Assembly: GCF_022012305.1 (NCBI RefSeq)
Contig: NZ_JAKLTM010000001.1
Span: 1-64,000, forward strand
Length of the DNA: 64,000 nt
Reading direction: 5' to 3'
Source: Ramlibacter paludis
Lineage (GTDB): Bacteria; Pseudomonadota; Gammaproteobacteria; Burkholderiales; Burkholderiaceae_C
Position numbers and translations under genes: made by a program. Below are positions 16,638-25,186 of this stretch, one piece after another. The notes beneath the pieces were generated by a model that saw nothing but the letters and a program-made list of their open reading frames with translations, did not search any database and was not told the origin of the DNA. How positions within the stretch are numbered: the stretch's first letter is position 1; each line of letters begins with the position of its first letter.

Positions 16638-17495
16638 ATGATGCACGGCTACATTCCCCCGCACCGATTCCTGCCCTACCTGAGCTGGACCGAGATCGAC
16701 GCACTGCCGGACCGCGAGAACACGGTGATCGTGTTGCCGGTCGGCGCGATCGAGCAGCACGGCCCGCACCTGCCTTGCGCGGTCGACAGCGTCATTTCTG
16801 CCGGCGTGCTGGGCAAGGCGCTGGAGAAGCTGCCCGCCGAGGTGCGCGCCTTCGGTCTGGCGCCCATCACCTACGGCAAGTCCGACGAGCACCTGCATTT
16901 CCCCGGCACCATGACGCTGACCGGCCCCACGCTGCTGAACGTGGTGCAGGAGATCGGCGAGTCGGTGTACCGCGCGGGCTTCCGCAAGCTGCTGCTCGCC
17001 AATGGCCACGGTGGGCAGCCGCAGGTGCTGGAGATGGCGGCGCGCGAACTGCGCCTGCGGCACGGCGACTTCGTGATCGTCCCTTTCCACGTGTCGCGCC
17101 TGCCGAACGCCTCCGGCAAGTACGTGAGCGAGCAGGAGAAGAAGCTCGCCATGCATGCCGGCCACTCCGAGACGGCGCTGATGATGGCGCTGGCGCCCGA
17201 GACGGTGCACATGGAACGCGCGGTGGCCAACTTCCCCCCGGTGTTCCCGTCGAAGCTGCTCTCGCCGGACGGCCGCCCCGCCTGCGCCTGGACCGCGCGC
17301 GACTTCGGACCGAGCGGCGTCATCGGCGATCCCTTCGGCGCCACGCCGGAACAGGGCGAGGAAATCCTCGACACGCTCTCCAACAGCTGGGTCACCGCCA
17401 TCACCGACCTGTACCGCATGCAATGGGTGGTGCGCGATGTGCCTTCGTGGGGCCACGTGCACCAGCGCGGGCACATCGAAGCCGGCACGCGCTGA
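16638..17495 (+). CDS. Creatininase-family amidohydrolase
   Basis: A 285-residue metal-dependent amidohydrolase of the creatininase family, enzymes that open cyclic amides or remove formyl groups from formamidopyrimidines. Metal ligands are visible in PVGAIEQHGPHLPCAVD (Glu, His and Asp, about 35-51), the NGHGG loop (about 117-121) and HAGHSETALMMA (Glu at about 174). The motif order and length match the family. In this operon, with a pyrimidine-type importer and a RutR-like repressor, the likely substrate is a cyclic amide or formamide derived from an N-heterocycle; true creatininase activity is less likely because creatinase and sarcosine oxidase genes are absent. Confidence 0.87.
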   Translation: MMHGYIPPHRFLPYLSWTEIDALPDRENTVIVLPVGAIEQHGPHLPCAVDSVISAGVLGKALEKLPAEVRAFGLAPITYGKSDEHLHFPGTMTLTGPTLLNVVQEIGESVYRAGFRKLLLANGHGGQPQVLEMAARELRLRHGDFVIVPFHVSRLPNASGKYVSEQEKKLAMHAGHSETALMMALAPETVHMERAVANFPPVFPSKLLSPDGRPACAWTARDFGPSGVIGDPFGATPEQGEEILDTLSNSWVTAITDLYRMQWVVRDVPSWGHVHQRGHIEAGTR

Positions 17496-17556
17496 CGCGC
17501 CGCCGCGGCCCGCAACTTGCAATGAACTCCCACCGATCCACCTCCCGGAGCCAACG

Positions 17557-18537
17557 ATGAAGCAACTCTTCTCCCGCACCCTGTTCGCTGCCGCTGCCCT
17601 GGCGCTCTGCTCCGCCGCCCAGGCCGAGGAAAAGTTCACCTACATGACCAACTGGTACGCGCAGGCCGAGCACGGCGGCTTCTACCAGGCGGTGGCCACG
17701 GGCCTGTACAAGAAGGCCGGCCTCGACGTGTCCATCAAGATGGGCGGCCCGCAAGTCAACGTGATGCAGCTCATGGCCGCCGGCCAGGCCGACTGCATCA
17801 TGGGCAGCAGCGACCTGCAGGTGATGATCACCCGCGCCGGCGGCCTGCCGATCACCACGGTCGCCGCGGTGTTCCAGAAGGACCCGCAGGTGCTGATCTC
17901 GCACGAAGACGTGGACGGCTTCGAGCAGATGAAGGACAAGACCATCCTCATCGCGCCCTCCGCGCAGCGCGGCTACTGGCTTTGGCTGAAGCAGAAGTAC
18001 GGCTTCACCGACGCGCAGACGCGCCCCTACACCTTCAACATCCAGCCCTTCGTGGCCGAGAAGAACACGGTGCAGCAGGGTTACCTGACCAGCGAGCCTT
18101 TCGCGATCCAGAAGGCCGGCGTCAAGGCCAAGGCGCACCTGTTCGCCGACAAGGGCTGGACCTCCTACGCCACCACCATCTCCTGCATGGACGCCACGGT
18201 GAAGGACCGCAAGGCCGCCGTCGCCGCCTTCGTCAAGGCATCGATGGAAGGCTGGAAGAGCTACCTGGCCGATCCCGCGCCCGGCAACGCGCTGATCAAG
18301 AAGGACAACCCCAACATGACCGACGAACAGCTCGCGTACAGCGTGGCCAAGCTGAAGGAGATGGGCATGGTTACCGGCGGCGACGCCGTGAAGCTGGGCA
18401 TCGGCATGATGGACGACAAGCGTATTGCCGCCAACTACAAGTTCCTGCTCGATAACAAGCTGGTCGAAGCCGGCAAGGTGACGCCCGCCGACGCCTACAA
18501 CTTCTCCTTCATCAAGGATGCGAAGGTGATGCCGTGA
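17557..18537 (+). CDS. NMT1/THI5-like periplasmic binding protein 1
   Basis: A 326-residue periplasmic binding protein of the NMT1/THI5-like (SsuA/TauA-related) class, with a signal peptide (about 1-22, cleavage after SAAQA). The mature protein begins with YMTNWYAQAEHGGFYQAVA, the ligand-pocket region of the class, and KMGGPQVNVMQLMAAGQADC. Members bind pyrimidine moieties such as thiamine fragments, or sulfonates. It is followed at once by its ATPase and permease genes. The closely related protein at 22132-23097 (matching blocks HGG-YYQA, GLDV-IKMGGPQVN, EGWKSYL, K-VMP terminus) is a paralogue, so one transporter core probably serves two binding proteins. Confidence 0.88.
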   Translation: MKQLFSRTLFAAAALALCSAAQAEEKFTYMTNWYAQAEHGGFYQAVATGLYKKAGLDVSIKMGGPQVNVMQLMAAGQADCIMGSSDLQVMITRAGGLPITTVAAVFQKDPQVLISHEDVDGFEQMKDKTILIAPSAQRGYWLWLKQKYGFTDAQTRPYTFNIQPFVAEKNTVQQGYLTSEPFAIQKAGVKAKAHLFADKGWTSYATTISCMDATVKDRKAAVAAFVKASMEGWKSYLADPAPGNALIKKDNPNMTDEQLAYSVAKLKEMGMVTGGDAVKLGIGMMDDKRIAANYKFLLDNKLVEAGKVTPADAYNFSFIKDAKVMP

Positions 18538-19352
18538 TGCGCGAACCGCCCGCCGTGCTGGCGGAAGCCGCGCCGGCGATCGAAGTCCTGTCGGCGCACA
18601 AGACCTACCCGAACGGCACGGTCGCCCTGCAGCCGGTGGACCTCACCGTGCCCGAAGGCGAGTTCGTCACGCTGCTGGGCCCCTCGGGCTGCGGCAAGAG
18701 CACGCTGCTGAAGATGGTGGCCGGCCTGCTGGAACCCACCGACGGCCGCCTGCTGCTGTGGCGCAAGCCGGTGCAGCAGCTGGAACAGGCGGGCAAGAAG
18801 ATGGCCTTCGTGTTCCAGTCGCCCACGCTCATGCCCTGGGCCAGCGTGGCCGCCAACGTGCGGCTGCCGCTGGACCTGGCCGGCGTGGCGCGTGCGGAAG
18901 CCGATGCGCGCGTTGCCGATGCCCTGGCGCTGGTGGGCCTGGCGAAGTTCGCCAAGGCGCTGCCGCGCAATCTGTCGGGCGGCATGCAGATGCGCGTGTC
19001 CATCGCACGCAGCCTCGTGGTGCAGCCGCAGCTTCTCTTGATGGACGAGCCCTTCGGCGCGCTCGACGAGATCACCCGCCACAAGCTCGATGCCGACCTG
19101 CTGGAGCTGTGGCGCAGCAAGAAGCTGACGGTGGTCTTCGTCACCCACTCGATCCACGAGGCCGTCTACCTGTCGAACCGCGTGATCATGATGGCCGCCC
19201 GCCCGGGCCGCATCGTCGAGGAAGTGGTGATCGACGAGCCTTACCCGCGAAGTCCCGACTTCATGGTGACGCCGCGCTTCGCCCAGTACGCCAAGCGCCT
19301 GCAGGACAGCCTGCTGCGCGCCAGCCAGGAAAACGAGGAGGCGCTGCCGTGA
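18537..19352 (+). CDS. ABC importer ATPase (TauB/SsuB/ThiZ type)
   Basis: A 271-residue ATPase of the nitrate/taurine/pyrimidine importer class. Walker A GPSGCGKSTLLKMVAG, Q-loop FVFQSPTLMPWASVAANVRLPL, signature LSGGMQMRVSIARSL, Walker B LLLMDEPFGALDE and switch His in VFVTHSIHEAVYL are all intact. The C-terminal SPDFMVTPRFAQYAKRL is typical of the class. ATG at 18537 overlaps the stop of the binding protein by one base (TGATG); a GTG one codon upstream is also possible. Confidence 0.92.
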   Translation: MREPPAVLAEAAPAIEVLSAHKTYPNGTVALQPVDLTVPEGEFVTLLGPSGCGKSTLLKMVAGLLEPTDGRLLLWRKPVQQLEQAGKKMAFVFQSPTLMPWASVAANVRLPLDLAGVARAEADARVADALALVGLAKFAKALPRNLSGGMQMRVSIARSLVVQPQLLLMDEPFGALDEITRHKLDADLLELWRSKKLTVVFVTHSIHEAVYLSNRVIMMAARPGRIVEEVVIDEPYPRSPDFMVTPRFAQYAKRLQDSLLRASQENEEALP

Positions 19353-20140
19353 AGCTCGCCAAGGCCAATTACCAGAAGGTGGTGTATCCCGCCTTCGTCG
19401 CGCTCGTCCTGCTCACCGCCTGGCAAGGCCTGGTCACCGGGCTCAAGCTGCCGCCCTACCTGGTGCCTTCGCCCATCCTGATGCTGCAGACGCTGGTGAC
19501 CGACTGGCAGACGCTGGGCGGCTCGCTGCTGTTCACGCTGAAGATCACGCTGCTGTCCTTCCTGGTCGCAGTGGTGCTGGGCGTGTTGATTTCCTTCCTG
19601 TTCGTGCAGAGCCGCCGGATCGAGACCGCCCTCTTCCCCTACGCCGTGCTGCTGCAGGTGACGCCGATCGTGGCGGTCGCGCCGCTGATCATCATCTGGG
19701 TCAAGAACCCGACCGCCTCGCTGGTGATCTGCGCCGCCCTGGTGGCCCTGTTCCCCATCATCAGCAACACCACGCTGGGGCTGCGCAGCATCGACCCCGA
19801 CCTGCAAAGCTACTTCGCGATGAACCGGGCCAACCGCGCCCAGACCCTGCTGCGCCTGCGGATTCCGAGCGCGCTGCCCTACTTCTTCGGCGGCCTGCGC
19901 ATCTCCAGCGGCCTGGCGCTGATCGGCGCGGTGGTGGCGGAGTTCGTCGCCGGCACCGGCGGCAACAGCACCGGCCTGGCCTACCAGATCCTCTTTGCCG
20001 GCTACCAGCTGAACATCCCGCGCATGTTCGCCGCGCTGCTGCTGATCTCGCTGACCGGCGTGGCCCTGTTCGTGCTCATGGCATGGCTCTCGAAACTGGC
20101 CCTCGGTTCCTGGCATGCCAGCGAACTCTCCCGCGACTGA
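19349..20140 (+). CDS. ABC importer permease (TauC/SsuC/ThiX type)
   Basis: A 263-residue inner-membrane permease with about six hydrophobic segments, partner of the ATPase at 18537-19352. LPPYLVPSPILMLQTL and the coupling loop ALVALFPIISNTTLGLRSID with the AATLPYFF-like RIPSALPYFFGGLRIS mark the family. The start is GTG at 19349, overlapping the ATPase stop by four bases (GTGA); no ATG lies nearby. Only one permease gene serves the region, though two binding proteins are encoded. Confidence 0.9.
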   Translation: MKLAKANYQKVVYPAFVALVLLTAWQGLVTGLKLPPYLVPSPILMLQTLVTDWQTLGGSLLFTLKITLLSFLVAVVLGVLISFLFVQSRRIETALFPYAVLLQVTPIVAVAPLIIIWVKNPTASLVICAALVALFPIISNTTLGLRSIDPDLQSYFAMNRANRAQTLLRLRIPSALPYFFGGLRISSGLALIGAVVAEFVAGTGGNSTGLAYQILFAGYQLNIPRMFAALLLISLTGVALFVLMAWLSKLALGSWHASELSRD

Positions 20141-20141
20141 C

Positions 20142-21494
20142 ATGAACGCACCGATCCATCCCATCGAACAACTGCACGTCGCACTGCCGGACCTGGACTG
20201 GGTCACGGACGGCTCGCGCATCGCGCGCCTGTCGCAGGACTTCTCCTGGTTCAGCCCGGTGCTCAAGCGCCAGCTGGCGGGCAAGAGCGCCGACGCCGTC
20301 GTGCGGCCGCGCAACGAGGACGAGATCAAGCGCCTGGTCTCCCTGTGCGCGAAGCTGCGCATCCCCATCACCATCCGCGGCAGCGGCACCGGCAACTACG
20401 GCCAGTCCGTGCCCCTGCAGGGCGGCGTGGTGCTGGACATGAGCGGCTACAACCAGTTCCTGTGGGCGCGCGACGGCGCCGCCCGCGCGCAGGCCGGCAT
20501 CCGTCTGTTCGAGCTGGAGACCAAGACGCGCGCCGCCTGCAACATGGAGCTGCGCTGCATGCCCAGCACCTACCGCAGCGCCACGCTGGGCGGCCTCTTC
20601 GGCGGCGGCTTCGGCGGCATCGGCTCGATCAACTACGGGCCGCTGGCCGCCCGCGGCAACGTGCTGGGCATCAAGGCCATCACGGTCGCCGAGGAGCCGG
20701 AGATCGTCGAGCTGCGCGGGCCCGAAGCGCTGCTGATGCACCACCTGTGGGGCACCAACGGTCTGGTGCTGGAGATCGAACTGGCGCTCGCCCCCGCCTA
20801 CGACTGGCAGGAGCACTTCGTCGTGTTCTCCACGCTGGACGACGCGCTGGACTTCGGCCAGGCCGTCGCTTCGGCACCCGGCATCGTCAAGCGCGAGGTC
20901 GGGCTGCTGGCGCACCCCGTGCCCGCCTACCTGAAGCAGCATGCGGCCGAACTGCCGCCCGGCTGCCACGCGATGATCCTGGCCATCGCGCCGTCCAGCG
21001 AGCCGGCCGTGCGCGAGCTGGCGGCGCAGTGGCGCGGCGAAGTCACCTACAGCAAGAGCGCCGAGGAAATCGCGCGCACCCACCGCACGCTGCTGGAATA
21101 CACCTGGAACCACACCACCCTGGCCGCGTTCAAGGTGGACAAGAACATCACCTACCTGCAAAGCGCCTTCGTGCCGGGCCAGCACCTGGAGCAGGTGCGG
21201 CGCATGGACAAGTTGCTGAGCCCGGAAGTGCAGATGCATGCCGAGTTCATCCGCAACCTCGACGGCGTGGTGACCTGCACGGCGCTGCAGATCGTGCAGT
21301 TCACGACCGAGGAGCGGCTGCAGGAGATCATGCAGACCTACCGCGACAACGGCGTGCGCATCAACGACCCGCACGTCTTCATCGTGGAAGACGGCAAGGC
21401 GGGTGGCGCGCTCTCGCAAGCCATCCAGGAGGTGAAGCAGCGCTTCGACCCCTTGAACCTGCTGAACCCCGGCAAGGTGCGGGCCTGGTCATGA
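20142..21494 (+). CDS. FAD-linked oxidase (VAO/PCMH type)
   Basis: A 450-residue flavoenzyme of the vanillyl-alcohol oxidase/PCMH family. The FAD pyrophosphate region is VVRPRNEDEIKRLVSLCAKL and IPITIRGSGTGNYGQSVPLQ (about 50-95), and the second is STYRSATLGGLFGGGFGGIG (about 145-164). The C-terminal FDPLNLLNPGKV is the usual ending of the family. It would oxidise a C-OH or C-N bond, passing electrons to oxygen or a carrier. An in-frame ATG at 20115 lies inside the permease gene; 20142, two bases after that stop, is preferred. No cysteine or histidine covalent-flavin site could be pinned. It overlaps the RidA gene by four bases. Confidence 0.85.
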   Translation: MNAPIHPIEQLHVALPDLDWVTDGSRIARLSQDFSWFSPVLKRQLAGKSADAVVRPRNEDEIKRLVSLCAKLRIPITIRGSGTGNYGQSVPLQGGVVLDMSGYNQFLWARDGAARAQAGIRLFELETKTRAACNMELRCMPSTYRSATLGGLFGGGFGGIGSINYGPLAARGNVLGIKAITVAEEPEIVELRGPEALLMHHLWGTNGLVLEIELALAPAYDWQEHFVVFSTLDDALDFGQAVASAPGIVKREVGLLAHPVPAYLKQHAAELPPGCHAMILAIAPSSEPAVRELAAQWRGEVTYSKSAEEIARTHRTLLEYTWNHTTLAAFKVDKNITYLQSAFVPGQHLEQVRRMDKLLSPEVQMHAEFIRNLDGVVTCTALQIVQFTTEERLQEIMQTYRDNGVRINDPHVFIVEDGKAGGALSQAIQEVKQRFDPLNLLNPGKVRAWS

Positions 21495-21943
21495 GCATGG
21501 GCACGCCGATGGCGAACTACGCGTCCGCGCGGCGCGCCGGCGACTTCGTGTTCGTCAGCGGCGTGGTGGCGGTCGACCCCGCGCGCAAGGCCATCGTGGC
21601 GTCCTACGAGGACCTGCCGGCGCAGGCGCGCGAGCAGCTGCGCTCCATCGGCTACGACACCGGCCAGATGACCGTCGACCTCTACGAGGCCCCGGCGGTC
21701 GCGCAAAGCTGGTTCGTGCTGGAACGCATCCGCCAGATCGCCGCCGAACACGGCGCGCGGATGGAAGACGCCATCAAGCTGGTGCAGTACTTCCGCGACC
21801 TGCGCCACTACCCTTTCTACAACCGCGTGCGCGGCCTGTTCTATCCCGCGCAGCCCCCGGCCAGCACCGTCGTCGAAGTGGCACGGTTCATGCCTGGTGA
21901 TGCCTGCCTGATCGAGGTGGAGGCCACGATCCACTTGAAATAG
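21491..21943 (+). CDS. RidA family protein
   Basis: A 150-residue YjgF/YER057c/UK114-fold protein. RidA proteins hydrolyse reactive enamine/imine intermediates and recur in purine, pyrimidine and amino acid catabolic operons (RutC is the pyrimidine example). Evidence: RRAGDFVFVSGVVAVDP near the start, ARMEDAIKLVQYFRDLRHYP in the middle and PPASTVVEVARFMPGDACLIEVEA at the end, in which the conserved Arg of R-P-A is displaced (VEVARF retains Arg). The insert around 35-75 is longer than in the archetype. Last gene of the 16040 operon; a REP-like element follows. Its presence points to an unstable imine made by the oxidase or amidohydrolases (inference). Confidence 0.85.
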   Translation: MSMGTPMANYASARRAGDFVFVSGVVAVDPARKAIVASYEDLPAQAREQLRSIGYDTGQMTVDLYEAPAVAQSWFVLERIRQIAAEHGARMEDAIKLVQYFRDLRHYPFYNRVRGLFYPAQPPASTVVEVARFMPGDACLIEVEATIHLK

Positions 21944-21950
21944 CCAACAC

Positions 21951-22052
21951 GTGTCATTCCCGCGAAGGCGGGAATCCAGAGCGTCCCGAAGTGCCGGCGC
22001 AGCCGGCAGCCAACGCGGAAGCCCTGGATCCCCGCCTGCGCGGGGATGACCC
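21951..22052. repeat. REP-like paired hairpin element, copy 3
   Basis: GTGTCATTCCCGCGAAGGCGGGAATCC and GGATCCCCGCCTGCGCGGGGATGAC in two halves with a GCCGGCGCAGCCGGC stem between. It separates the two halves of the catabolic region, 8 bases after the RidA stop. Confidence 0.8.
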
Positions 22053-22131
22053 CAGACCGCAGAGTAGAAGCTGGCAGTGGCGAGAGCCATGGGTCATTGC
22101 TCTGATTTCCACCCCCACCGGAGATCCAACC

Positions 22132-23097
22132 ATGCTCAAACCTGCCCTCACCGCCCTCACCCTGGCCGCCGCGGCCACCCTGGCCCACGCCCAGGACAAG
22201 GTCACCTTCCTCACCTCCTGGTACGCCCAGGCCGAACACGGCGGCTACTACCAGGCGATCGCCAACGGCACCTACAAGAAGTACGGCCTGGACGTCACCA
22301 TCAAGATGGGCGGTCCGCAGGTCAACGCGGTGCAGCTGCTGGCCGCCGGGCAAGCCGACTTCATGATGGGCAAGGACCTGCAGACGCTGACCGCGCTCAG
22401 CCAGGGCGTGCCGCTCACCACCGTGGGCGCCGTGTTCCAGAAGGAACCGCAAGGCATGGTGACCCACACCGATGTCAACACGCTGGCCGACCTCAAGACC
22501 CGCACCATCCTGGTCGCCACCAGCGGCCGCACCTCCTGGTGGCCTTGGCTGAAGGCCAAGTACGGTTTCACGGACGAACAGACGCGCCCCTACACGTCGA
22601 ACATGCAGCCCTTCTTCAACGACAAGACGATGGCGCAGCAAGGCTACCCGGGCTCGGAGCCCTACACCGCGGAGCAGGCCGGCCAGAAGGTCAAGTTCTT
22701 CCTGTTCGCCGACGAGGGCTACCCGCCCTACGGCAACACCATCGTCACGCTGCAGAAGACGGCCAAGGACAAGCCGGACATGGTGCAGCGCTTCGTCAAG
22801 GCCACGCTGGAAGGCTGGAAGAGCTACCTCGACAACCCCGCCGCGGGCAACGCCCTGATCAAGCAGGACAACCCGAAGATGGACGACGGCACGCTGGCCT
22901 TCGCCCACAGGAAGATGAAGGAGCTGAAGTTCTTCGACGGCGGCGACGCCGCGAAGCTGGGCGCCGGCATCATGACGGATGCGCGCTGGGCCAGGACCTA
23001 CGAGTTCATGCTGGCCAGCGAACAGATCAAGCCGCTCGCCAACTGGAAGGACGCCTACACCCTCCAGTTCGTCAAGGACGTGAAGGTGATGCCCTGA
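22132..23097 (+). CDS. NMT1/THI5-like periplasmic binding protein 2
   Basis: A 321-residue paralogue of the binding protein at 17557-18537, with signal peptide about 1-20 (cleavage after LAHA). It keeps the pocket blocks TSWYAQAEHGGYYQAIANG and IKMGGPQVNAVQLLAAGQAD, and FLFADEGYPPYGN differs from the first copy, where ligand specificity is likely set. No ATPase or permease follows, so it must share the importer core encoded at 18537-20140 or use one outside the window. Its stop overlaps the first Rieske ATG by one base, so it is tightly coupled to the oxygenases. The upstream 79 bases between the repeat and the ATG probably hold a promoter; I find no clear operator there. Confidence 0.88.
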   Translation: MLKPALTALTLAAAATLAHAQDKVTFLTSWYAQAEHGGYYQAIANGTYKKYGLDVTIKMGGPQVNAVQLLAAGQADFMMGKDLQTLTALSQGVPLTTVGAVFQKEPQGMVTHTDVNTLADLKTRTILVATSGRTSWWPWLKAKYGFTDEQTRPYTSNMQPFFNDKTMAQQGYPGSEPYTAEQAGQKVKFFLFADEGYPPYGNTIVTLQKTAKDKPDMVQRFVKATLEGWKSYLDNPAAGNALIKQDNPKMDDGTLAFAHRKMKELKFFDGGDAAKLGAGIMTDARWARTYEFMLASEQIKPLANWKDAYTLQFVKDVKVMP

Positions 23098-24146
23098 TGC
23101 TGGTCACGCGCCAACCCGTGCTGCGCCGCTTCTGGTACGCCGTGATGCCCATGGCGAAGCTGGACGCCGGCCCGCAGCCCTTCACGCTGCTGGGCGAGAA
23201 CATCGTGCTGTGGAAGAAGGCCGACGGCACGCCCGCCGCCGTGCGCGACCGCTGCTGCCACCGCACCGCGAAGCTGTCCAAGGGCTTCGTGCAGGACGGC
23301 AACATCGTTTGCGGCTACCACGGCTGGACCTACGACTGCAGCGGCGCCTGCGTGAAGATCCCGCAGGCGCCCGACATGCAGATTCCCGCCGGCGCCAAGG
23401 TGCCGGCCTACCACTGCGCCGAGCGCTTCGGGTACGCCTGGGTCGCGCTGGACGACCCGCTGATGCCGCTGCTGGAGGCGGAGGAGGAATCGCTCGGCTA
23501 CCGCCGCATCCACCAGTTCGACGAAACGTGGAAGACCGGCGCGCTGCGGCTGATGGAGAACTCCTTCGACACCGCCCACTTCGCCTTCGTGCACAAGGGC
23601 ACCTTCGGCCAGGGCGACCAGCACAAGCCGGAGCACTTCGCGCTGGACGAGACGGACTACGGCTTCGAGGCGCGCGTGGTGGTGAAGATCAACAACCCGC
23701 CCGTCTCGCACCGCATCACCGGCACCACCGACCCAGTGACGACGCGCAGCTTCTCCAACCAGTGGCACCTGCCCTTCCTGCGCAAGCTGGGGCTGGCCTA
23801 CCCGAGCGGCATCCGCCACACCATCTTCACCTGCGCGACGCCGATCGACGACGAGCACATCCAGGTGATCCAGTGGCTGTACCGCAACGACACGGAAGAA
23901 GACTGTCCCGCCGAACTCCTGAACGACTGGGACACCCGCGTGGTGCTGGAAGACAAGGTGATCCTCGAATCGGTGGATCCCGATGCGCCGGTGGACGTCG
24001 GCCGCCGCGACGAACAAGGCATGGCCAGCGACCGCCCCGGCATGCTGATGCGCAAGCGCCTGCTGGCGCTGCTGAAGGAACACGGAGAAACCGAAGTGCA
24101 CGGCTGGACCCGCATCCAGCCCGTGCGGGAGAACGCCGCATGCTGA
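23097..24146 (+). CDS. Rieske non-heme iron oxygenase 1 (NdmA-like)
   Basis: A 349-residue oxygenase alpha-type subunit. The Rieske 2Fe-2S ligands are C53-x-H55 (DRCCHRTAKLSKG) and C72-x2-H75 (VCGYHGWTYD). The mononuclear iron site is ENSFDTAHFAFVH, with H161 and H166 and bridging D158. Overall layout and length resemble caffeine N-demethylases NdmA/NdmB and related monooxygenases: the RDRCxHRxAKLSxG block, GxCxxxP stretch, and an EDKxxIES-like segment near 285. Such enzymes hydroxylate N-methyl, O-methyl or ring carbons and need a separate reductase, which is not encoded here. The same protein type follows in tandem. Confidence 0.9.
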   Translation: MLVTRQPVLRRFWYAVMPMAKLDAGPQPFTLLGENIVLWKKADGTPAAVRDRCCHRTAKLSKGFVQDGNIVCGYHGWTYDCSGACVKIPQAPDMQIPAGAKVPAYHCAERFGYAWVALDDPLMPLLEAEEESLGYRRIHQFDETWKTGALRLMENSFDTAHFAFVHKGTFGQGDQHKPEHFALDETDYGFEARVVVKINNPPVSHRITGTTDPVTTRSFSNQWHLPFLRKLGLAYPSGIRHTIFTCATPIDDEHIQVIQWLYRNDTEEDCPAELLNDWDTRVVLEDKVILESVDPDAPVDVGRRDEQGMASDRPGMLMRKRLLALLKEHGETEVHGWTRIQPVRENAAC

Positions 24147-25186
24147 CCACGAAACAGAAAGTGTTGCGCCGCTTCTGGTACGCGCTGATGCCCATGTCCG
24201 ACCTGGACGCGGGCCCCAAGCCCTTCCGCCTGATGGGCGAGGACCTGGTGCTCTGGAAACAGGCCGACGGCACGCCCGCGGCCGTCAGGGACCGCTGCTG
24301 CCACCGCACCGCCAAGCTCTCCAAGGGCTACGTCGAGAACGGCAACATCGTCTGCGGCTACCACGGCTGGACCTACGACTGCACCGGCGCCTGCGTGAAG
24401 ATCCCGCAGCAGCCCGAGTCGCAGATCCCGGGCAATGCCCGCGTGCCGGCTTACCGCGCGCAGGAGAAGTACGGCTACGTCTGGGTCGCGCTGGACGATC
24501 CGCTGCGGCCCATCCCGCATTTCCCCGAGGACGGCCAGCCGGGCTTTCGCCGCATCTTCCAGTTCTACGAGGAGTGGAAGACCTCGCCGCTGCGCATGAT
24601 GGAGAACTCCTTCGACAACTCGCACTTCTCCTTCGTGCACAAGGGCAATTTCGGCCTGATCGACCAGCCCAAGCCGGCGCCCTACCAGTTCACCGAGACC
24701 GACTACGGCTTCGAGGCCGAAACGCTGGTGCCGATCCGCAACCCGGAGCAGAGCCACCGGATCACGGGCACCACCGAGCCGATCACGCACCGGCACCTGG
24801 TCAACCGCTACTACCTGCCCTTCTCGCGCCGCTTCGGCTGCACCTATCCGGCCAGCGGCATCGCCCACATCATCTACAACTGCGCGACGCCGATCGACGA
24901 CGACCGCATGATGCTGGTGCAATGGCTGTACCGCAACGACAGCGAGCAGGCGTGCAGCACGCAGTCGCTGATCGACTGGGATGCCGCCATCACGGCGGAA
25001 GATCGCGACATTCTGGAGGCGACCGATGCCGATGCCTGCATCGACACCACGCGCAAGGTGGAGTTCCACATGCCTTCGGACAAGCCGGGGCTGGTGATCC
25101 GCAAGCAGCTGCTGGACCTGCTGCGGGCGCACGGCGAGGAAGAAGTGCACCGCGGTTCCCTGCCGCGCGCGGGGGTGGCGGCATGA
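24140..25186 (+). CDS. Rieske non-heme iron oxygenase 2 (NdmA-like)
   Basis: A 348-residue paralogue of the preceding oxygenase; ligands are at the same positions (C53, H55, C72, H75), with mononuclear iron residues in ENSFDNSHFSFVH (D159, H162, H167). It starts inside the preceding gene (7-base overlap), so the two are translated together. Divergence is concentrated in 125-140 and in the C-terminal half, which forms the substrate pocket, suggesting two substrates or a hetero-oligomer, as with the NdmA/NdmB pair. Its last four bases overlap the amidohydrolase start. Confidence 0.9.
   Translation: MLTTKQKVLRRFWYALMPMSDLDAGPKPFRLMGEDLVLWKQADGTPAAVRDRCCHRTAKLSKGYVENGNIVCGYHGWTYDCTGACVKIPQQPESQIPGNARVPAYRAQEKYGYVWVALDDPLRPIPHFPEDGQPGFRRIFQFYEEWKTSPLRMMENSFDNSHFSFVHKGNFGLIDQPKPAPYQFTETDYGFEAETLVPIRNPEQSHRITGTTEPITHRHLVNRYYLPFSRRFGCTYPASGIAHIIYNCATPIDDDRMMLVQWLYRNDSEQACSTQSLIDWDAAITAEDRDILEATDADACIDTTRKVEFHMPSDKPGLVIRKQLLDLLRAHGEEEVHRGSLPRAGVAA

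Noticed and set aside
16638..17495. Creatinine degradation as the role of the region
   Set aside because: The protein belongs to the creatininase family, but creatinase, sarcosine oxidase and hydantoin genes are absent, and the neighbours point to ring compounds.
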